A stretch of 64,000 bases of DNA from Streptomyces shenzhenensis (GCF_003688995.1 NZ_PENI01000030.1:1-64000), one strand, 5' to 3'. Shown: positions 1-11,500, numbered from the stretch's first letter. Made by a program: numbers and translations. Notes: generated by a model not told the origin, from the sequence alone.

Positions 1-2
1 TG

Positions 3-284
3 AAGCGCTCTGACGCAGGACCGCCGCACGCTGTCGTGTTCGACACCAAGCCGATCGCGTTCGCCGTCCGCGACGTCGTCGCGGGCGTCGACCTGGACGC
101 GATCACGCAGCCGGGCCAGGGAATGGCGCTGTGGCTGCACGCCCCCGACGCGCAGGACATCCACGACGCCCTCGCCGCCGCCGGCACGACGATCGTCTCA
201 GCACCCATCGACGGGCCGTTCGGCCGCACCTTCACATTCGCGGACCCCGACGGCTACCACGTGACCCTCCACGACCGCCACTGA
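3..284 (+). CDS. VOC-fold (glyoxalase/dioxygenase superfamily) protein, 5' end outside window
   Basis: The frame is open to the left edge (it begins K-R-S-D-A-G-P-P-H), so the gene very probably starts before the window; the GTG at 36 is internal. The visible 93 residues form the C-terminal half of a vicinal-oxygen-chelate module. They include the strand ending A-L-W-L-H, the helix A-Q-D-I-H-D-A-L-A-A-A-G and the terminal F-A-D-P-D-G-Y-H-V-T-L signature, in which VOC enzymes usually place a metal-ligand Glu or its replacement. Small stand-alone VOC proteins act as lyases, isomerases or antibiotic-binding proteins; the substrate is not deducible. The stop is TGA at 282-284. Confidence 0.75.
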   Translation, partial: KRSDAGPPHAVVFDTKPIAFAVRDVVAGVDLDAITQPGQGMALWLHAPDAQDIHDALAAAGTTIVSAPIDGPFGRTFTFADPDGYHVTLHDRH

Positions 285-336
285 GCCGACCGGCCCGGTC
301 CCCGGCACGGCAGACCGGCCGCCAGGGACACGGCAG

Positions 337-362
337 AGCCGCTCAAGCAGTGTGAAGCGGCT
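337..362. terminator. Possible hairpin after the VOC gene
   Basis: AGCCGCT at 337-343 is complementary to AGCGGCT at 356-362 with a 12-base loop, about 55 bases after the VOC stop. There is no T tract. It could terminate the VOC transcript, or be the outer edge of the transposase remnant that begins just beyond it. Confidence 0.3.
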
Positions 363-369
363 TCAGCGT

Positions 370-700
370 TCACGGCGGGTCTCGGGCGTGATGGCGGTCA
401 CCGGCGGCAATGCCGGCCCGGCCGCCCAAGCACGGCAGACTGACGCCCAGGCCCCGCAGCGAGGCCGTCACGCGGGTTTTCCCTTCTTGACCTGCGGATT
501 TATCCTCCTGGCAAGTCGCGTCGCGGACCCAGCGGAGCTGGTTTTCCATCTTCCCGTGTCCGTGGACCCGGGCCGCCAGTGTCGCGGGATCGGCGCGTCG
601 GTCGCCGGCAATGAGGTACACGGCCTCGACGGTCCTCTTGCCTTGCTCCGTGACCGTGCGGCGGACCTGCGCGACGTGGGCGGCGCCGGCACGGCCCTGA
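370..700 (-). pseudogene. Decayed C-terminal end of an ISAs1-family transposase
   Basis: Read on the minus strand, an open stretch ending in TGA at 370-372 gives H-V-A-Q-V-R-R-T, then A-V-Y-L-I-A-G-D-R, then A-D-P-A-T-L-A-A-R-V, M-E-N-Q-L-R-W-V-R-D and a final R-H-H-A-R-D. This order (AQV-R-R, YLI..DR, ADPATLAA.VRGHW.IEN.LHWVRD, HHARDP) is the conserved C-terminal part of ISAs1/H-repeat DDE transposases. The N-terminal catalytic core is missing, several conserved residues are changed (the usual G-H-W is G-H-G, the usual L-H-W is L-R-W) and no inverted repeats are obvious. It is a dead fragment marking past insertion upstream of the biosynthetic locus. Confidence 0.7.
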
Positions 701-1303
701 TCGCGCGGCAGGCCCGGCGGCCGTGTCCCATGCTCACGGCCGAGGCCGCGGGGATCGCGGTCCGGGTCGCCCTGGTGTCAAGCCAGGCATCAATGACCTG
801 GTCGAGTCCCCCCCGCCGATCAAGGCGAACGCGCGCCGGAACATGGACTCCTCCGCCGGCCCGCGGGCCGCTCCGTTTTCCACTCGCCTGCCGAGCTGCT
901 GGACGCCCCCGCCGGGGAGATCGTCGGCGCCGCGCTGAGTTACCGCGCGATCGCGTTGTAGCCGTACTTCGGGCACCCCACAGATTGACGGAACTGCCGG
1001 TGAGGTCGATACGCCCCCGGAAAAGTGGTGGGGTCACGATGTGGACCGTGCTCGGTGAGAAGGGTCCGGTGTCGCCGCTGCTCGCCATGCCAGGAAACAC
1101 CGCCGATACAATTCCCGTTCCCGCCCGTGACTCGGCGATTCACGCAACTGTGGTGAGCGTGATCCTGGGGCTGGTGCCAGGTGGCTGTCCCCGGCCGGCT
1201 ACGGGCCCCGGCTGGTTCCTGGCCGTACCGTCAAGTATGCCTGTCTATTTACTCAAGTGACCGTTCTGCGGGTATTCGCGATCTCGCGTCTACATGAAGA
1301 CAA
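701..1303. other. No recognisable gene; probable degraded mobile-element debris
   Basis: About 600 bases with several overlapping open frames on both strands, all low-complexity Arg/Pro/Ala translations typical of high-GC antisense reading. None has a convincing domain or a start with a ribosome binding site. A short phrase near 890-960 (A-E-L-L-D-A-P-A-G-E-I-V-G) looks protein-like but ends at a stop and cannot be extended. The stretch separates the transposase remnant from the promoter of the biosynthetic genes. Confidence 0.5.
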
Positions 1304-1340
1304 GTCAAGTATTGACATGCTCTCGGGGTCTGACTGATGA
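1304..1340 (+). promoter_or_regulatory. Candidate promoter with an operator-like dyad upstream of the NRPS genes
   Basis: TTGACA at 1312-1317 matches a -35 box. A weak -10 candidate, TGATGA, lies 17 bases downstream at 1335-1340. A perfect dyad, GTCAA-GTA-TTGAC (1304-1316), overlaps the -35 hexamer, a position suited to repressor or activator control. The leader to the NRPS start would be about 190 bases. This local stretch is more AT-rich than its surroundings. Pattern match only. Confidence 0.4.
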
Positions 1341-1536
1341 TCACGGGTGTGTCACGGAAAACCCCAAGGAACTTCACATGAACGGCGCATCACTGTGACC
1401 AGGTAAGTCCATCGTATTCTCCGGCACGTCTCACCCGTCGATCGACATTCTCCCGATTACGGCACTCCGCACGGTGCCGTGATTCGCTGCGCCTTCGGTC
1501 CGCCCCCGGTCCCACCCCCCATAGGAAGGCCAGGCC

Positions 1537-4500
1537 TTGCCGGTGCAGAACACACCCCACCCCGTTCCCGCAGCTGGGCCCGTTCGCGTCCGCCCAGCCT
1601 CCTTCGCCCAGCAGCGACTGTGGTTCCTGGCTCAACTCCCGGGCGCGAACGCCGCGTACAACGAGACCCTCGCCTTCACGCTCACCGGACCGCTCGACCG
1701 AGACGCCCTGGTGAGGGCCTTCGATATCCTGACCGACCGTCATGAGACTCTGCGGACAAGGTTAGTGGCCGAGGCGGGCGGTGTGAGCCAGCACATCGAC
1801 CCGCCGGGAGCCGGGTTCGCTCTCACTTTCGAGGATCTCAGCGCAGACGCCGACGCCGACGAGCGCGTGGCCGAGCGCCAACGGGCCGAGGCGGAGCGGT
1901 CGTTCGACCTGGCGGCCGGGCCGCTCGGGCGCGGCCGGCTGATCGCGCTGGACGCCGAACGCCATGTGCTGCTGCTGACGTTCCATCACAGCATCTACGA
2001 CGGCGCGTCGATGAACGTGATGATGAAGGAGGTCTCCCTCCTGTACACGGCGTCGGTGGCGGACGGCACGGCGGATCTGCCGGAACTCGGCGTGCAGTAC
2101 GCGGACCACGCGCAGGTGCAGCGCGAGGCCGTGCTCGGCGGGGCCCTCGCCGCTCAAGAGGACCACTGGAAACGCGTGCTGGGTGAGGTACCGCCCGTGC
2201 TGGAGCTGCCCACTCGGGGCCCGCGTCCGGCGGAGCAGCGATACGAGGGCGGACGCGTCGAGTTCGCTCTGGACACGGACGTCACGGCCGCCCTCCGCGA
2301 CCTCGCCAGGTCCCAGGGAGCCACCCTGTTCGTCGCCGTGCTGACCGGCTGGGCCGCCCTGCTGTCCCGGCTGTCGGGGCAGGACGACATCGTTGTCGGA
2401 AGCCCGTTCGCCGGCCGGCGCGGACCAGGTGCCGCCGGTCTCATCGGCTTCCTCGTCAACTCCCTTCCGCTGCGCATCGATCTGTCCGGTTCCCCCACCG
2501 CGGCCGAGGCACTGGCCCGTACCCGTGCGGTCGTCCGTGACGCCCTCGACCACCAGGATCTGCCCTTCGAACGCATCGTCGAGCTGGTGAACCCGCCGCG
2601 CAGCGCCTCCCGTACCCCGCTGTTCCAGACCATGCTGGCCTGGGTTCCGGACCGGCACGACCTGCTGCGGCTGCCCGGGGTGGCGGCCGAGCCGCTCCCG
2701 ATCGCGCACGCCCCGGCCAAGTTCGACCTCGCCCTGTCGGCGACCGAGTCCGGGGGACGGATCACCGGACACCTCGACCACGCGACCGCCCTCTTCGACG
2801 CCACCACCGCCGAGCGCTGGGCCGGACACCTGCGCCATCTGCTCACCGACATGGCCCGGCACCCGGACCGCGACATCCACACTCTGGAACTGATGGAGGA
2901 GCGGGAGCGCCAGGCACTGATCGGGGAGGGGGACGCCACACAGGACCCCGGTGCGGCCGGACCGGCCGATCCGACGGCGACCGCCCTGCGCACGGCGACG
3001 GGAATCACGGAGCTCTTCGAGGCCCGAGCCCGTGAGCATCCCACGCGTACGGCCGTCGTCGACGACGAGCACGCGATGGACTACGCGGCCCTCGACCGAC
3101 GCGCCAACCGGCTTGCGCACGCCCTCGCCGCCCGCTCCGTTCGGCCCGGTGATGTGGTGGGACTGCACGCGCGACGCACCTGTGACCTGGTCGTCGGCAT
3201 CCTGGGCATCCTCAAGGCGGGGGCCGGCTACCTCCCGCTGGATCCCGGACAGCCCCTCGAACGCCTCGCCGCCATGGTCGAGGACGCCGGCTGCCCCGTC
3301 GTCCTGAGCGACCACGCCACCGGTGACCGCCCCGCAGAGTGGCTGGAGCTGAGCACCGTGGCGGCCGAGGGAGCGACGGGGGACCGTCCACCGGCCGGCG
3401 TCGACCGTGCCCCGGACCGGATCGCCTACGTGATCTTCACATCCGGGTCCACGGGACGGCCCAAGGGCGTCGCCGTCGAGCACCGCAGCGTCCTCAACCT
3501 CTTCGCGGTCTGGCACGACCGGATGGGCACCGCCCCCGGCGAGGTCGGCTCGGCCTGGTCGAGCATCGCCTTCGACGCCTCGATCCACGAACTGCTGCTG
3601 CCCCTGACCATCGGAGGGGAACTGCACATCGTCCCCGAGAAACTGCGCGCGGACCCGGACGCCGTGCTGGACTGGATGCGCGAACACCGGGTGACACAGG
3701 CGTTCCTGCCACCCGCCTACGTCCGGTGGATCGACGAGGATCCCGCCGCACGCCTGCGCGGACTGCACCTGCGCAAGCTGCTGACCGGTGTCGAGTCGCT
3801 GACCGAGGCCGCACTGCACCGCATGACCGAGCAACTGCCGGGCCTGCGCGTCTGCTTCGGATACGGCCCCACCGAGGCGACGCTGTACAGCACCGCCCAC
3901 TACCGGCCCCGCCCGCTGGAACGCCCCTGCCCCATCGGCCGGCCGCTGCCCGGCACCCGCTGCTATGTGCTCGACGCCCATATGCAGCCGGTCCCGCCCG
4001 GCGTCGTGGGCGAGGTCTATCTCGGCGGCGCGTCCCTGGCCCGCGGCTATCTGAACCGCCCCGACCTCACCGAGGAACGCTTCCTGCCCGACCCGTTCGT
4101 CCCCGGCGCCCGCGTCTACCGCACCGGAGACCTCGCCCGCTGGGGCGACGACGGCCAGGTCCACTACGCGGGACGCGCCGACGACCAGGTCAAGCTCCGC
4201 GGCTTCCGGATCGAACCCGCCGAGATCGAGGCGGCGTTGATGCGTCTGCCGGGCGTCAGGGAAGCCGTCGTCCTCGCCGACCGCGACGCGGCAGGCCAGC
4301 CCCGGCTGGTCGCCGGCGTCGGCCGGGGGAGCGCGCCGCTCAGCGGCGACTGGCGTACCGCACTCGCCCACAGCCTGCCCGACTACATGATCCCCGCCGT
4401 GCTCGTGGACCTGGCGGGCCTCCCACTGAACCGCAGCGGCAAACTCGACCGCCCCGCACTGCTGCGGCTCGCCCACGAGCAGACGTCCGACCAGGTCAAC

Positions 4501-5520
4501 ACCGCCAGCCCACGCGACCACATCGAACACGCCCTGTACCGAATATGGCAGCGCATCCTGCTCCACCCCGCCATCGGGGTCGGCGACAACTTCTTCGACA
4601 TCGGCGGCACGTCCCTCTCCGCCATCAAGATGGCCCACCACGTCACCGAGACCTTCGGCCGCCGACTGCCGGTCGCCGAGGTGATGGTGCGCCCCACCAT
4701 CGAGTCGCTCGCCGCGCTGCTGCGCGCGGACGGCACCGACCGTGCGCCGGGCAGCCTGATCGAGTTCCGCCGCGGCACGGGCCCCCGGGTGATCTGCGTG
4801 CACCCCGCCGGTGGCACCGCCTTCTGCTACCTCCCGCTGGCCGCCTTCCTGCCCGAACACACCGGTCTGTACGGCATCCAGTCCCCGGGCGTGAACCCCG
4901 GGGAGGAGGTCCTGCCCACGGTGGCGGCCATGGCCGAGGCATATCTGCGCCTGCTCGAACCGCTCGGCGAAGGGCCGCTCGTGCTGACCGGGCTGTCCTA
5001 CGGCGGGCTCGTCGCCCACGAGATGGGACGCCGGCTGAGTCACGCCGGACGCGGTGACGTCAGCGTCGTCCTGCTCGACACCCAGGCGACCGACGACGCC
5101 TTTGCCCGCGAAGCGATCACCACCGTCGACGCGGCCGAGTTCCGCGAGAAGCTCGTGAGGTTCAACGGGATGTATCCCGGCATCGACGACGCCCAGGTGG
5201 ACCGCTACTTCCGTCTCTACAACCACAACAGGCTCACCGCCCGGGACCACGTGCCGGCCGTCTCCCCGGCCCGCCTCGTCCTCGCCCAGGCCGTGCCGGA
5301 CGGCGCCGACACCCCCTTCCACGCCCAGGTCCGCGACTTCTGGCGGCGGCGCGCGCAGGGCGAGTTCCGGGTCGAGACGATGGAGTGCGACCACTGGGAG
5401 ATCCTGGAAGGCACCGAGACCGCCCGGGTCGCCGCGCTGCTGGCCGCCGAACTGGCCCACCACGACCCACGGTTGACACCGCGGCCGGACGCCGTCGCCG
5501 CGCCGGTGGGGGAGGCCTGA
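1537..5520 (+). CDS. Non-ribosomal peptide synthetase, C-A-T-TE (terminal-type module)
   Basis: A 1327-aa protein; the TTG start is chosen because AGGAAGG (1523-1529) sits 7 bases upstream (a GTG at 1543 is the alternative). Domains in order: condensation (about 10-450, intact H-H-S-I-Y-D-G near 150); adenylation (about 485-985, T-S-G-S-T-G-R-P-K-G near 635, G-Y-G-P-T-E, and the late catalytic Lys in S-G-K-L-D-R); thiolation (D-I-G-G-T-S, phosphopantetheine Ser about 1026); thioesterase (about 1072-1308, G-L-S-Y-G-G with Ser about 1154). By eye the specificity residues are D-A-H-F-L-G-G-L-Y plus Lys, which I cannot assign to an amino acid. With its own C and TE domains it would accept an upstream chain and release it, yet it is encoded first. 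A TTA codon (1762-1764, residue 76) suggests bldA-dependent translation. The stop overlaps the next start (TGATG). Confidence 0.93.
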   Translation: MPVQNTPHPVPAAGPVRVRPASFAQQRLWFLAQLPGANAAYNETLAFTLTGPLDRDALVRAFDILTDRHETLRTRLVAEAGGVSQHIDPPGAGFALTFEDLSADADADERVAERQRAEAERSFDLAAGPLGRGRLIALDAERHVLLLTFHHSIYDGASMNVMMKEVSLLYTASVADGTADLPELGVQYADHAQVQREAVLGGALAAQEDHWKRVLGEVPPVLELPTRGPRPAEQRYEGGRVEFALDTDVTAALRDLARSQGATLFVAVLTGWAALLSRLSGQDDIVVGSPFAGRRGPGAAGLIGFLVNSLPLRIDLSGSPTAAEALARTRAVVRDALDHQDLPFERIVELVNPPRSASRTPLFQTMLAWVPDRHDLLRLPGVAAEPLPIAHAPAKFDLALSATESGGRITGHLDHATALFDATTAERWAGHLRHLLTDMARHPDRDIHTLELMEERERQALIGEGDATQDPGAAGPADPTATALRTATGITELFEARAREHPTRTAVVDDEHAMDYAALDRRANRLAHALAARSVRPGDVVGLHARRTCDLVVGILGILKAGAGYLPLDPGQPLERLAAMVEDAGCPVVLSDHATGDRPAEWLELSTVAAEGATGDRPPAGVDRAPDRIAYVIFTSGSTGRPKGVAVEHRSVLNLFAVWHDRMGTAPGEVGSAWSSIAFDASIHELLLPLTIGGELHIVPEKLRADPDAVLDWMREHRVTQAFLPPAYVRWIDEDPAARLRGLHLRKLLTGVESLTEAALHRMTEQLPGLRVCFGYGPTEATLYSTAHYRPRPLERPCPIGRPLPGTRCYVLDAHMQPVPPGVVGEVYLGGASLARGYLNRPDLTEERFLPDPFVPGARVYRTGDLARWGDDGQVHYAGRADDQVKLRGFRIEPAEIEAALMRLPGVREAVVLADRDAAGQPRLVAGVGRGSAPLSGDWRTALAHSLPDYMIPAVLVDLAGLPLNRSGKLDRPALLRLAHEQTSDQVNTASPRDHIEHALYRIWQRILLHPAIGVGDNFFDIGGTSLSAIKMAHHVTETFGRRLPVAEVMVRPTIESLAALLRADGTDRAPGSLIEFRRGTGPRVICVHPAGGTAFCYLPLAAFLPEHTGLYGIQSPGVNPGEEVLPTVAAMAEAYLRLLEPLGEGPLVLTGLSYGGLVAHEMGRRLSHAGRGDVSVVLLDTQATDDAFAREAITTVDAAEFREKLVRFNGMYPGIDDAQVDRYFRLYNHNRLTARDHVPAVSPARLVLAQAVPDGADTPFHAQVRDFWRRRAQGEFRVETMECDHWEILEGTETARVAALLAAELAHHDPRLTPRPDAVAAPVGEA

Positions 5521-8500
5521 TGGACACCTCCGCCCTCCCGGCGTCCGCCTCGCTCGCCGAGGCCGTGCTCGACCGAGCCCGCCGCACGCCCACGGCCACC
5601 GCCGTCGAGGACGGCACCCGGGTCCTCGACTACGCGGAACTCGACCGGCTCAGCGGCCGGGTGGCCGCACACCTGCGCCACCGCGGAGTGGGCCCCGGCC
5701 AGGCCGTCGCCGTCTGCCTGCCCCGCTCCTGGCGACTGGTCTGCGTGCTGCTCGGCATCCGCCGCGCCGGGGCCACCGTCGTCCCCCTCGACCGGCTCAG
5801 CCCGCACGACCGGCAACAGCACATCCTCGCGGACTCCGGTGCCGTGATCGTGGTCCACGACGGACAGACCGCCCACCCCGGCGGAGTCCACGCCGACCTG
5901 CTCCTCGCCCCGGAGCCGGTGGCCGGGCCGGCGCCGGCGCCCGACGGCAGCACCGGGACCGGCTTCGTCTTCTACACCTCCGGCAGCACGGGCCGCCCCA
6001 AGGGCGTCGAGGTCACCGACGCCGGAGTGCTGCGGCTGGCCCGCCCCGGCTATATCGACCTGCGGCCCGGCCGCCGCTACGCCTGCCTGGCCAACCCGGC
6101 CTTCGACGCCCTCAGCTTCGAGGTGTGGACCCCGCTGCTGACCGGCGGCGTCTGCGTCGTGCTCGACGACACCCAGGTGCACAGCCCGCAGCGGCTCGCG
6201 GCCGTACTGCGCGAGCGCCGCGTGGACACCCTGTTCATCACGGTGGCCCTGTTCAACGCGGTCGTCGAGAAGGCGCCCCACTGCTTCGCCGACGCCACCC
6301 AGGTCCTCGTCGGCGGCGAACGGCTCGACCCGGGAGTGATACGCCGCTGGTACGAGGCCAATCCCGACGCCGGCACCGTCCTGCACAACGTGTACGGGCC
6401 GACGGAGGCGACGACGTTCGCCCTCTGCCACCCCATCCCACGGGACTTCGACGGCGACTCGATCCCGATCGGCACCGCGCTGCCGGGAACCGGCCTGCTG
6501 CTGCGCACCCAGGACGGCCGCACCGCGGAGCCGGGCGAAGTGGCCGAACTGCTGCTCTGCGGAACGGCCCTGGCCCGTGGCTACCGCAACCTGCCCGAGC
6601 AGACCGCACGCAGCTTCGTCGAGCTGCCGGACGGGAGCGGCACCACACGCCGCTGGTACCGCACCGGCGACCTCGTGCGCGGGGACGCGGACGGACGCGT
6701 CACCTACGTCGGCCGGGCCGACCGGCAGGTCAAGGTGCGCGGCTTCCGTATCGAACCCGGCGAGGTCGAACGGCAGATCCTGACCCTGCCCGCCGTCCGC
6801 CAGGCATACGTGTGCACCCGGCGCGACGCGGCGGACCGCAACGAGCTGCTGGCCTTCCTCGTCGCCGGGGACGGCCTCGCCTTCGACGGCTACGAACACC
6901 ACCTCACCACCGCCCTGCCGTCGTACATGCGCCCCCACCACACCTACCTGGTCACCGCGCTCCCGCTGACCGGCAACGGAAAGGTCGACCGGGCCGCCCT
7001 GCTCGGCGCCGCGGGAACACCGTGGCGCGGCACACGAGCGGGTGCCGCGCACATCAGTGCTGAGCAGCGGCCGGTGCTGGACGTCGCCGAGGAGATCCTC
7101 GGCGTTCGCGGACTGCGCCCCGACGACCGCTGGGCCCAGAGCGGCGGCGACTCACTGCAAGCGCTGCGGTTCCGCTTCGAGATCCTCGGCCGCTTCGCCG
7201 TCGACCTGCCCCAGGACCTGGTGCTGCGCGCCGACTTCGCCGCCCTCGCGGACGCGGTCCACACCCCGGATCCCGGCACGGGCGAGCACCCGCCGGTGCC
7301 GCCGGCCACGGGCGAGCCGGTCGCACCGGCCACCGGCGAGCAGGAACGCCTCTGGCTCCTGCACGTACGCGACCCGCAGGACCGCTCCTACGACGTGCCG
7401 CTCGTCTTCCGGATCGAGGGCCCCGTCGACACCGAAGCACTGCACCGCGCCGTGCGCTCGCTGGTGGAGCGGCACCCCGCCCTCCGCACCCGGCTGGTCC
7501 CCGCCGCTGACGGGCTGCTCCAGCGCATCGAAAAGCCCTACGACCCCTGGCAAGTGCTCGATCGCCGGCCGGGGGAGCGGTGGCAGGACACCGCCGACCG
7601 CTTCTTCGCCCACCGCTTCGACCTCACCGAGCCGGGGATGCTCCGCGCCGCCTGGGCCGAGCGGTCCGACGGCGGTCTCCTGCTTGTCCACCTGCACCAT
7701 GTGGCCGTGGACGGCTGGTCCCTCAACCTGCTCTTCCATGACCTCAGCGTGGCGTACGCCGGTGCCGGCCACCGCCCGGCACCGGACACCACACCCCTCG
7801 ACTTCGCGCGCTGGCAACGCGACTGGCACACGAGTGACGGCTACGAACGCCGCCGCACGCGCCTGCTCGCCCACTACGGCGGCGACACACCGCTGTCACC
7901 CTCCCTGCCCGTTCCCGGGCGAACGGACCGACCGCGGGCGAGGCTGCTGCGCACCTCCCTCGACCTGGTCCGCCGCACCGCCCTGGACCGGTGTGCCGCG
8001 GAAGCCGGCCTGACCAGGTTCCAGCTCCTGGTGTCCGCGTTCACCGCGAGCCTGTACGGGGTGACGGGACAGACCCGCCCGCTGGTCGCCACCCCGGTGG
8101 CGAACCGTCCCCGCCCCGAGTTCGCCGAAGCGGTCGGCATGTTCGCCAACACCGTGCTCCTCGATCCGACCGCCCGGCCGCACGACACCCTGAGCGCTCA
8201 ACTCGCCGCGCACGCCGGCACCGTACGCGCCGTTCTGGAAGGCCAGGAGGTCGCCCTCGCCGACGTCCTCACCGACCGGGCGTTCCGCGACCGCACCCCG
8301 CTGTTCGACTACCTGTTCGTGCTGGAGAACACCGAGTTCTCCCGACTGCGCCTGGCGGGCTGCGAGGTCCGGCCGCGCTGGCCGGAGCCGACGGGCGCCA
8401 AGTGTGCCCTCACCCTGTCGGTGGTCGAGCACGAGTCCGGCTTCGACTGCCTGTGGGAGTACCGCGACGACATCGGCACCGAGCGCGCCGAGGCCGCTGC

Positions 8501-11500
8501 CCGGCTCTTCAGCGAGACCCTCGACCACCTGACCGCCGGCACCGGGATCACCCTGCGCGAACTGGTCGCCCCCCACCGCCGGACCCTGGCCGCCGGCACG
8601 GGCCGCGGCGCGCAGTCGGAGCCGGACTTCGCCACCGTGGCCGACGGATTCGCCCGCCAGGTCGCCCGCACCCCCGAAGCCCCCGCCGTCACCCGCGCAG
8701 GGACCACCCTCACGTATGCCGAACTCGACGCGCAGGCCAACGAGTTGGCGTCGGCGCTGAGCGCCTTCCGGCCGGCCGATCCCGCCGCGCCGGCGGCCGT
8801 GGCCCTCTACCTCCAGCCCTCCGTCGAACATGTCGTCGCGCTCCTGGCGGCGGCCCGGCTCAACCTGACCATCGTCCCCCTCGACCCCGCCTATCCGCCG
8901 TCCCTGCTGCGCCACGTGCTCGACCAGGCGGATCCGCTGTGTGTCCTGGTGGCCCCCGAGGACGACGGGGCAGCCGGCGTCCTCGACACCATCGCCCCGC
9001 CCCACCTGCCACGGCACACGGTCACCCGCACCGACACGCCCCGAGCCGCCCGCGTACCCCACCGGCACCAGGGGCTGCGCCCGCTGTACACCCTGTTCAC
9101 GTCCGGCTCCACCGGCACCCCGAAAGGCGTCCAGGTACCCGACAGGACCCTGTGCAACCTGCTCACCTGGCAGCGGGCCGAGGGCGCACTGCGCGGGCCC
9201 GCCGTCACGCAGCAGTTCTCGATGCTGTCCTTCGACGTCTCCTTCCAGGAGATCCTGACCACCCTGTGCTCCGGCGGCGAGCTGCGCCTGATCGAACCGG
9301 CCTGGCGGCAGGACGTTCCGGCCCTGCTGGAGCAGCTGGAGCACGGGGCCGTGGAACGGATCTTCCTGCCGTATGTGGCCCTGAACCTGCTCGCCGAACA
9401 CGGCGTGCGCCTCGGGCGGTTCCCGTCCAGGCTGCGCGACGTCGTGACCGCCGGCGAGCAACTGGTGTGCACCGACGCCATCCGCCGCTGGTTCGCGGGG
9501 CTTTCCGGAGCCCGGCTGTTCAACCACTACGGCCCGACCGAGACCCACGTCGTCAGCGGCCTGTGCCTCGAAGGCAACCCCGCCGACTGGCCGTTGCGCC
9601 CCGCGATCGGGCGCCCGGTGGCGGGAGCCGTGCTGCGCGTGGTCGACGAGGCGGACCTCCCCGTACCGCCCGGTGTCACCGGCGAGTTACTCATCGGCGG
9701 CCCCATGGCCGGACGCTGCTACCTCGGCGACGACGGCGCACACCACGACCGGTTCGTCGAGGACCCCGGCCTCGGCACCTTCTACCGCACCGGCGACCGG
9801 GCACACTTCGACCGGCAGGGCCTGCTGCACTACGCGGGCCGCGACGACGGCCAGGTCAAACTCGGCGGACACCGGCTGGAGCTGGGACAGGTCGAGGCCG
9901 CGCTGCTCCAGTACCCCGGGGTGGCGGGCGCCGTCGCCGCCGTACAGGACGGCCGGCTGCTGGCCGTCCTCCAGTGCCGCGGCGCGGACCCCGACCCGGC
10001 CGGTCTCGCCGCACACCTCGCCGGCCTGCTCCCGGCCTACGTACGCGTCGCCCGCTTCCGCCTGCTCGCGGACCTGCCGCGCACACCGAGCGGCAAGCTG
10101 GACCGCCGGGCGGCACTCACCGCACCGGGCCGTGACCTGCTGCCGACCGCTCCCACGGCCGACACCTCCTCGCCCCTCGAACGACGGCTGGCCGAGCTGT
10201 TCGAGACGGCGACCGGCAAGTCGGCCGGCGTGGACCAGCGGTTCTTCGACGCCGGGGCCACCAGCCTGGACCTGATGCGCTTCCATCTGAGATGCGCGGG
10301 CGAGGGCGACCTCCCCTTCTCCGTACCCGATCTGTTCGAGCACGTCAGCGTCCGCGCGCTGGCCCGTTTCATCACGGACGGGGCCACCGCCGCCGGTCCG
10401 GCCCGTGGGACGGATGCGGCACGAGCGGACGAACCCGCTGCCTTCGACGAACCCACCGCCGTCGATGAACCCGTCGCCGTCGTCGGGATGGCCGTGCGCC
10501 TGCCCGGTGCGCCCGACCTGGCCGCCTTCTGGGACCTGGTCACCAGCGGGCGCCGGGGCATCGAGCACTTTCCCGCGACCGACGGCAGGACCGGCGCCCG
10601 CAGCCAGCTGGCGGGCCTGCTCGCCTTCGACCCGGGCCGGTTCACCATCAGCCCGCACGAAGCCCGGCTGATGGATCCCCAGCAACGCCATCTGCTGATG
10701 AACTGCGTCGAGGCACTCGCCCACGCCGGTCTCGGCGACCCGACCACCCGGCGGGTCGGGATCGTCACCTCCTGCGGCGAGAACACCTACTTCCAGCGCA
10801 TGCTGCGCGAGGGCGATACCAGCGCGCTGCCCGACGCCTTCCGCCTCGCCCAGCACCACGAGAAGGACTTCCTCGCCACCAAGGCCGCCTACCACCTCGG
10901 GCTCACCGGCCCGGCGTTCACCATCCAGTCCGCGTGCTCCAGCTCCCTCGTCGGCGTGCACGTCGCCGCCGGCATGCTGCGGCAGGGCGATGCCGAGGTG
11001 ATGCTCGTCGGCGGCGTCCTCGTCGACACCGAGCTGACCGACGGCTACACCTACCGGCCGCAGCACATCTTCTCGCCGGACGGACACTGCCGGCCCTTCA
11101 GCGCCGACGCCGAGGGCACCGTCGCGGCCAGCGGCACCGGCGTCGTCGTCCTCAAACCGCTCGCCGCCGCCCGCCGCGACGGCGACACCGTGTACGCCGT
11201 CCTCACGGGATCGGGAGTCAACAACGACGGCTCCGACAAGCTCGGTTACAGCACCCCGGCCCTCGCCGGACAGCGGGCCGCCATCCGCGCCGCCCTGACG
11301 CGCAGCGGCCGGCACGCCGCCGACCTCGGGTACATCGAGGCACACGGCACCGGCACCCGACTCGGCGACCCCGTGGAGGCCGCCGCGCTGCGCCAGGCCT
11401 ACGCACTGGCGGACGACGCGCGGGTGCCGCTGTCGTCGGTGAAGAGCCAGATCGGACACCTGGGCGCCGCGGCCGGCGTGGTCGGCCTGGTGCGGGCCGT

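Noticed and set aside
352-1260. A 302-codon plus-strand frame in the left intergenic region
   Set aside because: No recognisable domain or ribosome binding site, and its first third overlaps the minus-strand transposase remnant, which does have family motifs.
1762-5463. A 1233-codon open frame on the minus strand opposite the first NRPS gene
   Set aside because: It is the antisense shadow of a high-GC coding region: Gly/Arg/Val-rich with no domain, no ribosome binding site and complete overlap with a well-supported synthetase.
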